64,000 nucleotides of DNA from Buttiauxella izardii (GTDB lineage Bacteria > Pseudomonadota > Gammaproteobacteria > Enterobacterales > Enterobacteriaceae). Position numbers and translations under genes: made by a program. This document shows, in pieces, positions 37,692-50,330 of the stretch. Under the pieces are notes generated by a model. The model was not told the origin of the DNA. It saw only the letters and a list, made by a program, of their open reading frames with translations, and made no database searches. How positions within the stretch are numbered: the first letter of the stretch is position 1; each line of letters begins with the position of its first letter. The stretch covers positions 1-64,000 of the forward strand of contig NZ_QZWH01000031.1 of NCBI RefSeq assembly GCF_003601925.1. Direction: 5' to 3'.

Positions 37692-39124
37692 TTAATGAAT
37701 CTGAATTACAACAGCTAAATGAATATCTGCGGGCCGTGTTACTTAATCCGCAAAATGCTCAGCAACTGGCTATCAGTGGGAGCGATAATAACCTGACATG
37801 GCAACAACTGAGTTCCGCTGTTGTCGACTGGAACATTCGTTTTTCAGCACTCGATATCGCACCAAACGTTCCGGTAGTGTTGTACGGTCATCAGCAGGCA
37901 GAATTTGCCTCTGCTATTTATAGCTGCTTATTACACAATATCCCTTATATTCCGGTTGATAATATTTACCCGGCAGAGCGCCTGAAAGAGATCTGTGAAT
38001 TAGCCAGCGCGCCCTATTATTATGACGTTGAACAACGCACGTTTAAGTCAACGGGCATACCGGCACAGGCCCTGGAACAGCAGGATTTGGCCTACATCAT
38101 GTTTACTTCCGGCAGTACCGGGAAACCAAAAGGCGTGCAAATTGGCCGTGAAAGCGTGTGGAATTTCATGCAATGGGTACGGGATGATTTTTCCCTGCCA
38201 GAAAATCCGGTATTGATGAACCATGCGGTATTCAGTTTCGATTTATCGTTAATTCCACTATTAGGAAACCTGGCTACCGGCGGGCATATCGTTCTCAATG
38301 CGAAAGAAGATATTGCGGCTGAAAATTGGCTGCAAAATCTGCAACAGAAAAAAGTATCGGTATGGGTTTCAACGCCATCTTTTGCTTACCAGAAGCTTTT
38401 AAATCCGGAATTTCGGGCAGAATTTTTGACCGAACTGAAAGTGTTTGTCTTTATTGGCGAAGTTCTCAGTAAAGCGTTGGTAAAACATCTGCGACGCCTT
38501 TTCCCGGAAGCCAAAATTCTGAACTCTTACGGGCCAACTGAAGCCACGATCGCAACAACCGTTGTCGAAATTAGCGACGAAATAATCAAATCTGAGTGCG
38601 AATTATTACCTATTGGACAGATGATGCCGCAATCTGAAATGGAGATTACTCCAGATGGGGAGTTAATTATCTGGGGTAAAAACGTGATGCGCGGCTATCT
38701 GGGTTTACCAAAGGAAAATGCTGAAAAGCTATTATGGAATGAAACTCAGCAATGGCGTGGCTACAGAACCGGCGATTTAGGTCGCATGATTGACGGTAAT
38801 TTATATTGCCAGGGTCGCAACGACAGCCAAATTAAAATGAACGGCTACCGTATTGAAATTCACGAAATTGAAAATCGCTTGTTGGCGCTTTCGGGAATCA
38901 GCGAAGCGGTAGTGTTACCGCTGACGAAAAAAGATGGTGCGGTTTTACGACTTGCTGCTTTTTGTTCATCAAAACTTTCCGAGAAAGAGATTAAAGCAAA
39001 TCTCAAACAAACTTTACCGTCCTATATGGTGCCATCTCAGATTGTCATCATGGACGCATTACCACTTAATACAAACGGCAAAATTGACCGTAAATTACTC
39101 GATGCGCAGGCTCGTACTTGCTAA
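37688..39124 (+). CDS. dltA: DltA-like amino acid:carrier protein ligase
   Basis: Adenylating enzyme of 478 residues, related to D-alanine:D-alanyl carrier protein ligase. It has the P-loop FTSGSTGKPKG (139-149), amino-group-binding Asp185 (FSFDLS), YGPTEAT (281-287), GYRTGDLG, QIKMNGYRIE, and catalytic Lys465 in NTNGKIDR. In Bacillus DltA a Cys in the FCGE segment shapes the D-alanine pocket; here that position is Ile256 (FIGE), so side-chain or chiral preference may differ. It charges the adjacent DltC in the cytoplasm. Confidence 0.85.
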   Translation: MINESELQQLNEYLRAVLLNPQNAQQLAISGSDNNLTWQQLSSAVVDWNIRFSALDIAPNVPVVLYGHQQAEFASAIYSCLLHNIPYIPVDNIYPAERLKEICELASAPYYYDVEQRTFKSTGIPAQALEQQDLAYIMFTSGSTGKPKGVQIGRESVWNFMQWVRDDFSLPENPVLMNHAVFSFDLSLIPLLGNLATGGHIVLNAKEDIAAENWLQNLQQKKVSVWVSTPSFAYQKLLNPEFRAEFLTELKVFVFIGEVLSKALVKHLRRLFPEAKILNSYGPTEATIATTVVEISDEIIKSECELLPIGQMMPQSEMEITPDGELIIWGKNVMRGYLGLPKENAEKLLWNETQQWRGYRTGDLGRMIDGNLYCQGRNDSQIKMNGYRIEIHEIENRLLALSGISEAVVLPLTKKDGAVLRLAAFCSSKLSEKEIKANLKQTLPSYMVPSQIVIMDALPLNTNGKIDRKLLDAQARTC

Positions 39125-39139
39125 TCCTAAGGATCAAAA

Positions 39140-39358
39140 ATGGAACAGAAAATTTTAGATTTATTTGAAAACGTATTGTCGCGCAAAGTTGAATTTAATG
39201 ATGAGTTGATTGAGTCCGGTATTCTCGATTCGATTACTGCGGTTGATGTCGTATTGGAAGTTCAGGCTGAATTTGGCTGTATGATTCCACCGACGGACGT
39301 TGCAACCGTGTTGAAAACGCCTGCCACCCTGGCAGGGTGGATTGAAGAGAACGCGTAG
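39140..39358 (+). CDS. dltC: DltC-like aminoacyl carrier protein
   Basis: Acyl-carrier-type protein of 72 residues. The phosphopantetheine attachment site is Ser31 in ESGILDSITAVDVVLE, a close match to the DltC pattern of a Leu-Asp-Ser followed by a hydrophobic helix. A strong AAGGA lies 7 bases upstream. It is the last gene of the dlt-like operon. It would carry the amino acid activated by DltA to the DltB tunnel. Confidence 0.85.
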   Translation: MEQKILDLFENVLSRKVEFNDELIESGILDSITAVDVVLEVQAEFGCMIPPTDVATVLKTPATLAGWIEENA

Positions 39359-39382
39359 CTCTCACTGATCGCAAAGTATGTT

Positions 39383-39450
39383 GTAGGTCGTACAGCAGCG
39401 TCATCCGACAAAACTGGCGCAAGCGGTGGAGGACGCTGTCGCTTATCCAC
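39383..39450. repeat. Pair of REP-like palindromes
   Basis: Two units, 39383-39409 (GTAGGTCGTACAGCAGC to CATCCGAC) and 39426-39450 (GTGGAGGACGC to CTTATCCAC), lie between dltC and its terminator. Confidence 0.6.
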
Positions 39451-39474
39451 CCTACAAAACCGGTTAGTCAATCT

Positions 39475-39505
39475 GGAACCCCGGACTCAGTTCCGGGGTT
39501 TTTTG
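39475..39505. terminator. Terminator between dltC and cmoB
   Basis: AACCCCGGA and TTCCGGGGTT form a strong stem with a 5-base loop followed by six T. It closes the dlt-like operon and may also serve the convergent cmoAB. Confidence 0.9.
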
Positions 39506-39511
39506 TGCTTG

Positions 39512-41666
<2,155 letters not shown>

Positions 41667-41736
41667 ACCCACTTCCTTTAGAGATAGTTCCAGCACTGCC
41701 TATGATAGCAGCGCGACCTATAAGCTGTCGCTACCC

Positions 41737-42555
41737 CTAAAATAGGGAGTTTTGTTTGGGAATGGCCGGTTCGTTACCTAAAGCCGGGAAAGCTTGTTGC
41801 AACCCAGGCCATAATGCGTGAACCAGATCCTGCACCAGGCCAATATCGGGCGTATGCAAAAAGAGATACGGCGTGGATTTTTGTTCCCATTCGGGGAGCT
41901 TTTTTAGCCAGACATCAAAGAGCGCTTTATTTTGCTCCATATCGTCACTGCCGATAAATCGCACCATTGGATTTTTGGCAGTCAGAAGAGCATGAACCGG
42001 GACGACTGGCTTTTTGCGTTGCGCTTCACGAATGGCTTCATTATGCGGTTTGGCGCTATGAACCGGGCGACTATCAAGAATAACGCGATTCACATTACGT
42101 TCATGCAGGCCACGATTTAGCGCTTGTTCATCGGCACTTTTATCGAAGAAAGCAGGGTGGCGAACTTCAACGCCGTAAGTGAACTCTTTTGGCAATGAAT
42201 CGAGGAAATTCCACAGCGCGGGTAAATCAGATGGCCCAAATGCAGCGGGAAGCTGGAGCCAGTATTGCCCGATGCGATTTGCCAGCGGTGACATGCGCTC
42301 AAGAAACTCGGCGGTTAAATCACCACACTGGCGCAAGGCTGCGTTGTGAGAAATCGTCGCCGGGAATTTAAAGCAGAAACGGAAATTATCGTCGGTCATT
42401 TCGCGCCAGCGTAATACCGTTTCTGCTTTGGGAAGGGCGTACAGCGTGGTGTTGCCTTCCACACAATTGAAGTGGCGAGCGTAATCTTCAAGAGAAGTGA
42501 TGCCTAATCGCACCCATTTTGGATGCGACCATTGCGGAAGGCCAACGTAAATCAC
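41737..42555 (-). CDS. yecE: DUF72 family protein YecE
   Basis: TIM-barrel-like DUF72 protein of 272 residues matching E. coli YecE ([47 protein letters not shown]). The function is unknown. The start is GTG, overlapping the yecD stop as GTGA, which indicates translational coupling; the frame remains open 33 codons further into yecD. Confidence 0.9.
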   Translation of the reverse strand: MIYVGLPQWSHPKWVRLGITSLEDYARHFNCVEGNTTLYALPKAETVLRWREMTDDNFRFCFKFPATISHNAALRQCGDLTAEFLERMSPLANRIGQYWLQLPAAFGPSDLPALWNFLDSLPKEFTYGVEVRHPAFFDKSADEQALNRGLHERNVNRVILDSRPVHSAKPHNEAIREAQRKKPVVPVHALLTAKNPMVRFIGSDDMEQNKALFDVWLKKLPEWEQKSTPYLFLHTPDIGLVQDLVHALWPGLQQAFPALGNEPAIPKQNSLF

Positions 42556-43118
42556 AGCGCTGCAATGACCTCTTCGGTGCTGCGAACGCGGCCAATGCGC
42601 GGGAAGATATTCGTCATGCTGCCCTGGTGTTGTTCGCTGCTGGCGGCGCTGCATGCGTCTTCAGCAATGATCAGGTTAAAGCCTAATTCCCAGGCGTTAC
42701 GCGCGGTGGATTCGACGCCGATGTTGGTGGAAATCCCGCACAGCACGATAGTCTCGATACCCCGACGGCGCAGTTGAAGCTCGAGATCGGTGCCGTAGAA
42801 TGCGCCCCACTGGCGTTTAGTCACTTCGATATCGCTGTCTTTTTTACCCAGAGCCTGCGGGTAAACCCACCAGTTTTCAGGAAGCGCATGCGCGCCAGCT
42901 TGCGCATCAACCGGTTGCTTGAGCGCTTCGGCAAAGTCTTTTGACCAGCCGACGCGAACCATAATCACGGGTGCGCCATTCGCGCGGAATTTCTCAGCCA
43001 GTTTGGCTGAACGAGCCACCACATCCTGTGCACTGTGCGGGCCACCCGCAAACGGCAGGATACCTTCCTGCAAATCAATAACGACAAGTGCGGTTTTGGA
43101 AGTATTCAGTTCTAACAT
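42552..43118 (-). CDS. yecD: Isochorismatase-family hydrolase YecD
   Basis: Cysteine hydrolase of 188 residues with the isochorismatase-like triad: Asp in VVIDLQEGI, Lys in [10 protein letters not shown], and Cys in [17 protein letters not shown]. The substrate is unknown. The ORF extends 18 codons upstream; [16 protein letters not shown] matches the E. coli start and length. It is followed directly by yecE. Confidence 0.92.
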   Translation of the reverse strand: MLELNTSKTALVVIDLQEGILPFAGGPHSAQDVVARSAKLAEKFRANGAPVIMVRVGWSKDFAEALKQPVDAQAGAHALPENWWVYPQALGKKDSDIEVTKRQWGAFYGTDLELQLRRRGIETIVLCGISTNIGVESTARNAWELGFNLIIAEDACSAASSEQHQGSMTNIFPRIGRVRSTEEVIAAL

Positions 43119-43247
43119 TGGGTGACTCCAGGTCAAAATGGGGTTATCGCGTAATACCTTACGATGGAACAAGAGCCTGGCAGTTTACAAATTTTGTTAA
43201 TTTTTGTGAGAATAAGCCAAACGAGGCGTTTTGAGACGCGTCAGTTC

Positions 43248-43276
43248 TTATCGTGGAGCGATATTTCCAGTATAAT
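43248..43276 (+). promoter_or_regulatory. Sigma-70 promoter of aspS
   Basis: TTATCG, 17 bases, then TATAAT (43271-43276), about 90 bases before the aspS ATG. Confidence 0.65.
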
Positions 43277-43368
43277 AGCCCCCTTTTTTCAACTATATCT
43301 GACTGACAAAAAATAGTGGCCACCGTTGCAGGTATTGGACAGTGAGCGGCTAATTTAAGGGATATCTC

Positions 43369-45141
43369 ATGCGTACAGTATATTGCGGGCAGCTCAATCA
43401 ATCCCATGTGGGACAACAAGTAACACTATGTGGTTGGGTCAATCGTCGTCGTGACCTCGGTAGCCTTATCTTTATTGATATGCGCGATCGCGAAGGCATC
43501 GTGCAGGTGTTTTTCGACCCGGATCGTCAGGATGCGTTCCAGCTTGCTTCCGAACTGCGTAATGAGTTCTGCATCCAGATCACCGGCACCGTGCGTCCGC
43601 GTGATGAGAAAAACATCAACAAAGATATGGCAACCGGTGCGGTAGAAGTCTTCGCCACCGATTTGAACATCATCAACCGTTCTGAAGCGCTGCCGCTGGA
43701 CTCCAACCACGTCAACACCGAAGAAGCGCGTTTGAAATTCCGTTATCTGGACCTGCGTCGCCCTGAAATGGCGAACCGCCTGAAGACCCGTGCGAAAATC
43801 ACCAGCTTCGTGCGCCGCTTTATGGATGACCACGGTTTCCTGGATATCGAAACGCCAATGCTGACCAAAGCCACGCCAGAAGGTGCGCGTGACTATCTGG
43901 TGCCGAGCCGTGTCCACAAAGGTAAATTCTACGCGCTGCCACAGTCTCCACAGCTGTTCAAACAGCTGCTGATGATGTCCGGTTTTGACCGCTACTATCA
44001 GATTGTTAAATGCTTCCGTGATGAAGATTTACGTGCTGACCGCCAGCCTGAATTTACCCAGATCGACGTAGAAACCTCCTTCATGACTGCACCGCAGGTG
44101 CGCGAAGTGATGGAAAAACTGGTTCGCGATATGTGGTTAGACGTGAAAAACGTTGACCTCGGCAGCTTCCCAATCATGACTTTCGCCGAAGCTGAGCGTC
44201 GTTATGGTTCTGACAAACCAGACCTGCGTAACCCAATGGAGCTGGTGGATGTGGCTGACCTGCTCAAAGACGTTGAGTTTAAAGTGTTCGCTGGCCCAGC
44301 AAATGATGCTAAAGGCCGCGTTGCTGCACTGCGAGTGCCAGGTGGCGCACAGTTAAGCCGTAAACAGATTGACGACTACGGCAAGTTCATTGAGATTTAC
44401 GGCGCGAAAGGTCTGGCTTACATCAAAGTGACCGAGCGTGCGAAAGGCATCGAAGGCATCACCAGCCCGGTCGCTAAGTTCCTGAATGCAGAAATTGTTG
44501 AAGCCATTCTTGAGCGTACTGGTGCGCAAGATGGCGACATGATCTTCTTCGGCGCAGACAACAAGAAAGTGGTCGCTGATGCACTTGGCGCACTGCGTCT
44601 GAAAATCGGTAAAGACTTGAGCATCACCGATGAAAACGCATGGGCTCCGCTGTGGGTTATCGACTTCCCAATGTTTGAAGACAACGGCGAAGGCGGCCTG
44701 ACCGCGATGCACCACCCGTTCACCGCGCCAAAAGATATGTCTCCAGAAGAACTGGCGGCAGATCCAGAAGCGGCAGTGGCCAACGCTTACGATATGGTGA
44801 TCAACGGTTACGAAGTGGGCGGCGGTTCGGTGCGTATCCACAACGGCAACATGCAACAGACTGTGTTCGGCATTCTGGGTATCACCGAAGAAGACCAGCG
44901 CGAGAAGTTTGGCTTCCTGCTCGACGCCCTGAAATACGGCACACCGCCGCACGCGGGCCTGGCATTTGGTCTGGATCGTCTGACTATGCTGCTGACCGGC
45001 ACCGACAACATCCGTGATGTTATCGCGTTCCCTAAAACCACCGCCGCAGCATGTCTGATGACCGAAGCGCCTAGCTTCGCCAATCCTCAGGCGCTGGCTG
45101 AACTGGGTGTGGCAGTGATTAAAAAGGCTGAGAAAGAATAA
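43369..45141 (+). CDS. aspS: Aspartyl-tRNA synthetase
   Basis: Class II synthetase of 590 residues. It has an N-terminal OB-fold anticodon-binding domain ([14 protein letters not shown]), the class II motif 2 loop ([19 protein letters not shown]), the bacterial GAD insertion domain, and motif 3 ([13 protein letters not shown]). This is the discriminating bacterial form. nudB begins immediately after its stop codon. Confidence 0.97.
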   Translation: MRTVYCGQLNQSHVGQQVTLCGWVNRRRDLGSLIFIDMRDREGIVQVFFDPDRQDAFQLASELRNEFCIQITGTVRPRDEKNINKDMATGAVEVFATDLNIINRSEALPLDSNHVNTEEARLKFRYLDLRRPEMANRLKTRAKITSFVRRFMDDHGFLDIETPMLTKATPEGARDYLVPSRVHKGKFYALPQSPQLFKQLLMMSGFDRYYQIVKCFRDEDLRADRQPEFTQIDVETSFMTAPQVREVMEKLVRDMWLDVKNVDLGSFPIMTFAEAERRYGSDKPDLRNPMELVDVADLLKDVEFKVFAGPANDAKGRVAALRVPGGAQLSRKQIDDYGKFIEIYGAKGLAYIKVTERAKGIEGITSPVAKFLNAEIVEAILERTGAQDGDMIFFGADNKKVVADALGALRLKIGKDLSITDENAWAPLWVIDFPMFEDNGEGGLTAMHHPFTAPKDMSPEELAADPEAAVANAYDMVINGYEVGGGSVRIHNGNMQQTVFGILGITEEDQREKFGFLLDALKYGTPPHAGLAFGLDRLTMLLTGTDNIRDVIAFPKTTAAACLMTEAPSFANPQALAELGVAVIKKAEKE

Positions 45142-45588
45142 ATGGCCTTTAAGCGTCCCGTATCGGTATTAGTAGTGATTTTTGCGAAAGACACCGGACG
45201 GGTGCTCATGTTACAGCGGCGCGACGATCCTGAATTCTGGCAGTCGGTTACCGGCAGCATAGAAGAGGGTGAAACCGCGCTGTTTGCCGCGCAGCGTGAA
45301 GTAAAGGAAGAGGTCGATATCGACGTTGAGTCTGAGCATCTGACCTTGAATGACTGCCAACGCCGCGTGGAATTCGAGATTTTTACACATTTGCGTCATC
45401 GCTATGCGCCGGGAATTACGCACAACACAGAATATTGGTTCTGTCTTGCGCTGCCAAACGAACGCCAGATAGCCATTTCGGAACATCTGGCCTGGGAATG
45501 GACGGACGCACCCGCTGCGGCTGCTCTGACTAAGTCGTGGAGCAACCGGCAAGCGATTGAAGAGTTTGTAATTAATGCTGCTCACTAA
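45142..45588 (+). CDS. nudB: Dihydroneopterin triphosphate diphosphatase NudB
   Basis: Nudix hydrolase of 148 residues removing pyrophosphate from dihydroneopterin triphosphate in folate synthesis. The Nudix box runs from [20 protein letters not shown]. Its ATG abuts the aspS stop with no gap, so translation is probably coupled. The N-terminus is slightly shorter than in E. coli. Confidence 0.94.
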   Translation: MAFKRPVSVLVVIFAKDTGRVLMLQRRDDPEFWQSVTGSIEEGETALFAAQREVKEEVDIDVESEHLTLNDCQRRVEFEIFTHLRHRYAPGITHNTEYWFCLALPNERQIAISEHLAWEWTDAPAAAALTKSWSNRQAIEEFVINAAH

Positions 45589-45611
45589 GCAGCTATTTTG
45601 GAGATATTTTT

Positions 45612-46355
45612 ATGGCAGGTCACAGTAAATGGGCCAACACCAAGCACCGCAAGGCTGCTCAGGATTCCAAACGCGGTAAAATTTTTACCAAAATCATTCG
45701 TGAGCTGGTAACGGCTGCGCGTCTGGGCGGCGGCGATCCGGGTTCTAACCCGCGTCTGCGTGCGGCAATTGATAAAGCATTGTCCAACAACATGACGCGC
45801 GACACCTTAAACCGTGCAATCGCACGTGGTGTGGGTGGCGATGAAGACACCAACATGGAAACCATCATTTATGAAGGTTACGGCCCTGGTGGTTCTGCGG
45901 TGATGGTTGAATGCCTGAGTGACAACCGTAACCGTACCGTTGCGGAAGTGCGCCATGCGTTCAACAAATGTGGCGGTAACCTGGGAACTGATGGTTCTGT
46001 AGCGTATCTGTTCACCAAAAAAGGCGTTATCTCTTATGCCCCAGGCAAAGATGAAGACACCGTGATGGAAGCCGCTCTGGAAGCGGGTGCGGAAGACGTT
46101 GTTTCTTACGACGACGGCGCAATCGACGTGTTCACCGCGTGGGAAGAAATGGGCGCAGTACGTGACGCGCTGGAAGCTGCGGGTCTGAAAGCAGACGAAG
46201 CTGAAATCTCCATGATTCCTTCCACCAAAGCCGATATGGACGCAGAAACCGCACCGAAACTGATGCGCCTGATCGACATGTTGGAAGACTGCGATGACGT
46301 GCAAGAGGTTTATCACAACGGTGAGATCTCTGACGAGGTTGCGGCAACTCTGTAA
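45612..46355 (+). CDS. yebC: YebC/TACO1-family protein YebC
   Basis: 247-residue YebC/TACO1 protein ([18 protein letters not shown] at the start, [13 protein letters not shown]). Family members have been described as DNA-binding regulators, and more recently as ribosome-associated translation factors that relieve proline stalls. It lies between nudB and ruvC in one apparent transcription unit. Confidence 0.95.
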   Translation: MAGHSKWANTKHRKAAQDSKRGKIFTKIIRELVTAARLGGGDPGSNPRLRAAIDKALSNNMTRDTLNRAIARGVGGDEDTNMETIIYEGYGPGGSAVMVECLSDNRNRTVAEVRHAFNKCGGNLGTDGSVAYLFTKKGVISYAPGKDEDTVMEAALEAGAEDVVSYDDGAIDVFTAWEEMGAVRDALEAAGLKADEAEISMIPSTKADMDAETAPKLMRLIDMLEDCDDVQEVYHNGEISDEVAATL

Positions 46356-46398
46356 TGGCGTTGGCTGAAACCGTACATCTGTTTACGGGAGACGCGTG

Positions 46399-46920
46399 AT
46401 GGCGATTATTCTCGGTATCGATCCGGGGTCACGCGTTACCGGTTACGGCGTTATTCGCCAGACCGGTCGGCAGCTTACCTATCTGGGCAGCGGCTGTATT
46501 CGTACTCAGGTGACCGACTTACCCTCGCGTTTGAAGCTTATCTACGCGGGGGTGAGCGAAATTATTACCCAGTTCCAACCTGAGTATTTCGCCATCGAAT
46601 CGGTATTTATGGCGAAAAATGCAGACTCCGCTCTGAAACTCGGCCAGGCTCGTGGCGCTGCGATAGTCGCGGCGGTGAACCATGATTTGCCCGTGTTTGA
46701 GTATGCGGCTCGCCAGGTTAAACAGACAGTTGTGGGTATCGGCAGTGCAGAGAAAAGCCAGGTGCAGCATATGGTGCGCACTTTGCTGAAACTCTCAGCT
46801 AACCCGCAGGCGGATGCGGCGGATGCGCTGGCGATTGCCATCACGCATTGCCACGTGACGCAGAACTCGATGCAGATGAGCGATACACGGCTTAATTTGT
46901 CTCGAGGACGTTTAAAATAA
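46399..46920 (+). CDS. ruvC: Holliday junction resolvase RuvC
   Basis: Endonuclease of 173 residues that cuts Holliday junctions bound by RuvAB. The acidic metal-binding residues are visible: first Asp in [13 protein letters not shown], Glu in FAIESVF, and Asp pair in [19 protein letters not shown] occurs at the start; the ATG is the family start. Confidence 0.96.
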   Translation: MAIILGIDPGSRVTGYGVIRQTGRQLTYLGSGCIRTQVTDLPSRLKLIYAGVSEIITQFQPEYFAIESVFMAKNADSALKLGQARGAAIVAAVNHDLPVFEYAARQVKQTVVGIGSAEKSQVQHMVRTLLKLSANPQADAADALAIAITHCHVTQNSMQMSDTRLNLSRGRLK

Positions 46921-46924
46921 ATAG

Positions 46925-46950
46925 GGCTGGATATCTATCCAGCCTTTTTT
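46925..46950 (+). terminator. ruvC terminator
   Basis: GGCTGGAT / ATCCAGCC stem with a 4-base loop followed by six T. The same bases form the LexA box of ruvAB. Confidence 0.75.
46927..46942. promoter_or_regulatory. LexA (SOS) box of ruvAB
   Basis: CTGGATATCTATCCAG fits the SOS pattern CTG-N10-CAG and is the sequence I recall upstream of E. coli ruvA. DNA damage should induce ruvAB from here. Confidence 0.9.
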
Positions 46951-46993
46951 ATATGATAGGCAAAATTTTTTACGCAACCGTAGGGGAAGCAGT

Positions 46994-47605
46994 GTGATTG
47001 GAAGACTCAGAGGCATCATCCTGGAAAAACAGCCACCGCTGGTATTAATGGAAGCCGGCGGCGTTGGATACGAAGTTCACATGCCCATGACGTGCTTCTA
47101 TGAATTACCGGAAATCGGTAAAGAAGCTGTGGTGTTTACCCAGTTTGTGGTGCGTGAAGACGCGCAACTGCTCTACGGTTTCAATAATAAACAAGAACGC
47201 ACGCTCTTCCGCGAGCTTATAAAAGTGAATGGCGTTGGCCCGAAACTGGCGCTGGCGATTCTTTCTGGTATGTCGGCACAACAGTTTGTGAATGCCGTTG
47301 AGCGTGAAGAAATTGGTTCATTAGTTAAGCTGCCGGGCGTCGGCAAAAAGACCGCCGAACGTTTGATTGTTGAAATGAAAGACCGCTTCAAAGGCATGCA
47401 TGGCGACCTGTTTACTCCGGCATCCGATTTGGTGCTAACTGCACCGGAAAGCGGTGTGACAGACGACGCCGAGCAGGAAGCCGTTGCGGCGCTGGTATCG
47501 CTGGGCTATAAACCACAAGAAGCCAGTCGCATGATCAGTAAAGTCGGCAAAGCTGGTGCCGATTGTGAAACCCTGATCCGTGAAGCATTACGCGCAGCAC
47601 TTTGA
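46994..47605 (+). CDS. ruvA: Holliday junction DNA helicase subunit RuvA
   Basis: Junction-recognition protein of 203 residues. It has an N-terminal OB-fold, two helix-hairpin-helix motifs ([13 protein letters not shown] and [16 protein letters not shown]), an acidic linker, and a C-terminal RuvB-binding domain. The start is GTG, giving MIGRLRGI as in E. coli, with GGGGAAG upstream. Confidence 0.96.
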   Translation: MIGRLRGIILEKQPPLVLMEAGGVGYEVHMPMTCFYELPEIGKEAVVFTQFVVREDAQLLYGFNNKQERTLFRELIKVNGVGPKLALAILSGMSAQQFVNAVEREEIGSLVKLPGVGKKTAERLIVEMKDRFKGMHGDLFTPASDLVLTAPESGVTDDAEQEAVAALVSLGYKPQEASRMISKVGKAGADCETLIREALRAAL

Positions 47606-47626
47606 AGCCCCTGAGGTAGAGAAAGG

Positions 47627-48634
47627 ATGATTGAAGCAGACCGTCTGGTATCGCCAGACACCATCACCCCTGATGAGTTAATTGACCGCGCGATTCGCCC
47701 GCGTTTCCTGGCGGATTATGTCGGCCAGCCGCAGGTCACATCGCAAATGGAGATTTTCATCCAGGCGGCGAAACTGCGTGGGGATGCCCTCGATCATCTG
47801 TTAATTTTCGGCCCGCCAGGGTTGGGTAAAACCACGCTGGCGAATATTGTCGCCAACGAAATGGGTGTGAATCTGCGTACCACTTCCGGCCCGGTGCTGG
47901 AAAAGGCAGGGGATTTGGCGGCAATGCTGACCAACCTCGAACCTCATGACGTTTTATTTATCGATGAAATCCACCGTTTATCGCCAGTTGTCGAAGAAGT
48001 GCTTTACCCGGCAATGGAAGATTACCAACTCGATATCATGATTGGCGAAGGCCCGGCAGCGCGTTCGATTAAAATCGATTTGCCGCCGTTTACCCTGATT
48101 GGCGCGACCACGCGCGCGGGTTCGTTAACTTCGCCACTGCGTGACCGTTTCGGTATTGTGCAGCGCCTGGAATTTTACGGCGTTTCCGATTTGCAGCACA
48201 TCGTTGGCCGCAGCGCGACAGTGTTGGGGCTGGAGATGAGCGAAGAGGGGGCTTTTGAAGTGGCGAAGCGAGCGCGTGGTACACCGCGTATTGCCAACCG
48301 TTTATTGCGCCGTGTGCGTGATTTTGCCGAAGTGCGCCACGATGGCACCATCAGTGCCGAAATCGCCTCGCAAGCGCTGGATATGTTGAATGTCGATACC
48401 GAAGGTTTTGACTATATGGACCGCAAGTTATTGCTGGCGGTGATAGATAAATTCATGGGCGGCCCGGTTGGGCTGGATAACCTGGCGGCAGCGATTGGCG
48501 AAGAACGTGAAACCATCGAAGATGTGCTGGAGCCGTTCTTGATTCAGCAGGGCTTCCTGCAACGTACTCCGCGTGGGCGAATGGCAACGCCGCGCGCCTG
48601 GACTCACTTTGGAATTATACCGCCCGTAGTTTAA
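47627..48634 (+). CDS. ruvB: Holliday junction branch migration motor RuvB
   Basis: AAA+ hexameric motor of 335 residues. Walker A is GPPGLGKTT, Walker B is LFIDEIHRL, sensor 1 is IGATTRAG, and the C-terminal winged helix ends with [15 protein letters not shown]. It works with RuvA to drive branch migration. It lies 21 bases after ruvA. Confidence 0.97.
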   Translation: MIEADRLVSPDTITPDELIDRAIRPRFLADYVGQPQVTSQMEIFIQAAKLRGDALDHLLIFGPPGLGKTTLANIVANEMGVNLRTTSGPVLEKAGDLAAMLTNLEPHDVLFIDEIHRLSPVVEEVLYPAMEDYQLDIMIGEGPAARSIKIDLPPFTLIGATTRAGSLTSPLRDRFGIVQRLEFYGVSDLQHIVGRSATVLGLEMSEEGAFEVAKRARGTPRIANRLLRRVRDFAEVRHDGTISAEIASQALDMLNVDTEGFDYMDRKLLLAVIDKFMGGPVGLDNLAAAIGEERETIEDVLEPFLIQQGFLQRTPRGRMATPRAWTHFGIIPPVV

Positions 48635-48641
48635 GTAAAAT

Positions 48642-48708
48642 GGCGGATGAAGTTGCACTTATCCGCCCTACGGTTTTGTAGGTTGGATAAGCGCAAGCGC
48701 CATCCAAC
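48642..48708. repeat. Inverted pair of REP-like palindromes (BIME)
   Basis: GGCGGATGAAGTTGCACTTA to TCCGCCCTAC (48642-48671) and GTAGGTTGGATAAGCGC to GCCATCCAAC (48678-48708) are opposed units between convergent ruvB and znuB. Confidence 0.75.
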
Positions 48709-48713
48709 ACAAT

Positions 48714-49499
48714 TTAAGCCGCTTGCTTCTTCGCCATACTTAATACAAACAATACCGCCGAACTTAACACCACTGATGGCCCGGCTGGTGTGTCATAAAA
48801 CGCTGAGAACGTCAGCCCGCCTGTGACTGAAAGCATTCCGATAATCACCGCAAAACCCGCCATTTGCTCAGGCGTACGCGCAAAACGACGCGCCGTTGCC
48901 GCAGGAATAATCAGCAGGGAAGTAATAATCAGCGCACCGACGAATTTCATTGCCACGCCAATCGTCAGCGCCGTCACCAGCATCAACAACATCTTCACGC
49001 GTTGCAGATTGACCCCGTCAACATGAGCCAAATCCGGACTGATAGTCATCGACAACAAATTACGCCATTGCCAAAGTAGTACGCCAACCACCACCGCCAC
49101 ACCCAACGCAATCGAAATAATATCGGGCATCGTCACTGAGAGCAGGTCGCCAAACAGATACGCCATTAAATCGACGCGCACGTTCGACATTAAACTCACC
49201 ACCACTAAACCAAGCGACAGGGCGCTGTGCGCCATAATGCCAAGCAAAGTATCCAGTGCCAGGTGAGGGCGCTTTTCGAGCCACACTAGCCCGATAGCCA
49301 GCAGTAAAGTCACTGCAATCACCGCATAAAATGGATTCACATTGAGCAGCAGACCAAACGCGACGCCGAGCAAAGAAGCATGGGCGAGGGTATCGCCAAA
49401 GTAAGACATCCGACGCCAGACCACAAACGAACCCAACGGGCCGGCGGCGCAGGCCAGTAAAATCCCGGCAAGCCAGCCGGGCAACAACAATTCAATCAT
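48714..49499 (-). CDS. znuB: Zinc ABC transporter permease ZnuB
   Basis: Inner-membrane permease of 261 residues with about eight membrane segments (ABC-3 family), carrying zinc through the ZnuABC system. The ATPase-contacting region is around [21 protein letters not shown]. It overlaps znuC by 4 bases. Confidence 0.95.
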   Translation of the reverse strand: MIELLLPGWLAGILLACAAGPLGSFVVWRRMSYFGDTLAHASLLGVAFGLLLNVNPFYAVIAVTLLLAIGLVWLEKRPHLALDTLLGIMAHSALSLGLVVVSLMSNVRVDLMAYLFGDLLSVTMPDIISIALGVAVVVGVLLWQWRNLLSMTISPDLAHVDGVNLQRVKMLLMLVTALTIGVAMKFVGALIITSLLIIPAATARRFARTPEQMAGFAVIIGMLSVTGGLTFSAFYDTPAGPSVVLSSAVLFVLSMAKKQAA

Positions 49500-50251
49500 G
49501 ACTGGCCATTCCCTCTGCGCAAAATAATACGTCCGGTTAAATCGTGACGATGATTATGGTGGTGACGGTAAATGCCCAACTGCTCAGCACCACGCACACC
49601 AAACATCGAAATAAATTCTGGATGCATCGACACCACTTCTGGCGTGCCAGAACAGCAAATATGGTGGTTCAAACACAACACATCATCGGTTTTCGCCATC
49701 ACTAAATGCAGGTCGTGGGAAACCATCATCACCGCGCAATCAAGCTCGTGGCGCAACTGGTCAATCAGGTTATAAAGCGCGAGTTGCCCGTTAACATCCA
49801 CGCCTTGTGTTGGTTCATCAAGCACCAGTAATTGCGGCTGATTTAACAAAGCACGCGCCAGCAGAACTCGTTGATTCTCACCGCCAGAAAGCTTTTGCAT
49901 TGGCGCTTCAATCAGATGGGCCGCCTGTACGCGTTTCAGCGCAGGCAAAATATCCGATTTTTTCACACCTGGACGCAGACGCATAAAGCGGCTGACGGTT
50001 AACGGCAGAGTGGCGTCGAGATGGAGTTTTTGCGGCACGTAGCCGATGCGCAGGTCGCGGTCACGCTTGATAACGCCTTCATCAGGTGCTACCAGACCCA
50101 AAACCACACGCACCAGTGTTGATTTCCCGGCACCATTTGGCCCAAGCAACGTCAAAATGCGACCCGGTTTGAGATCGAGTGAAATATCAGACAGCACGCG
50201 GCGTTGTCCGAAAGAAACAGAGATATTTTCCAGTGATACCAGATTTGTCAT
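49496..50251 (-). CDS. znuC: Zinc ABC transporter ATPase ZnuC
   Basis: ATPase of 251 residues with Walker A ([12 protein letters not shown]), signature [13 protein letters not shown], Walker B ([10 protein letters not shown]), and a C-terminal His-rich tail ([10 protein letters not shown]). It is divergent from znuA across a Zur-box region and energises ZnuB. Confidence 0.95.
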   Translation of the reverse strand: MTNLVSLENISVSFGQRRVLSDISLDLKPGRILTLLGPNGAGKSTLVRVVLGLVAPDEGVIKRDRDLRIGYVPQKLHLDATLPLTVSRFMRLRPGVKKSDILPALKRVQAAHLIEAPMQKLSGGENQRVLLARALLNQPQLLVLDEPTQGVDVNGQLALYNLIDQLRHELDCAVMMVSHDLHLVMAKTDDVLCLNHHICCSGTPEVVSMHPEFISMFGVRGAEQLGIYRHHHNHRHDLTGRIILRRGNGQS

Positions 50252-50278
50252 GACAATTTCAGGGGTTGCAGAAGTTAG

Positions 50279-50302
50279 CGGATGTTATAATATCACACAT
50301 CT
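50279..50302. promoter_or_regulatory. Zur box of the divergent znuCB and znuA promoters
   Basis: GATGTTATAATATCACAC with flanking bases closely matches the E. coli Zur operator I recall (TGTTATAATATCACA core). Zinc-loaded Zur should repress both directions. Confidence 0.85.
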
Positions 50303-50330
50303 CACATTCTTAACGATGAAAAGTCGCATT

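Noticed and set aside
50046-50330. N-terminal extension of the znuA frame
   Set aside because: It runs through the Zur operator and the start of the divergent znuC; ZnuA needs its signal peptide at the true N-terminus.
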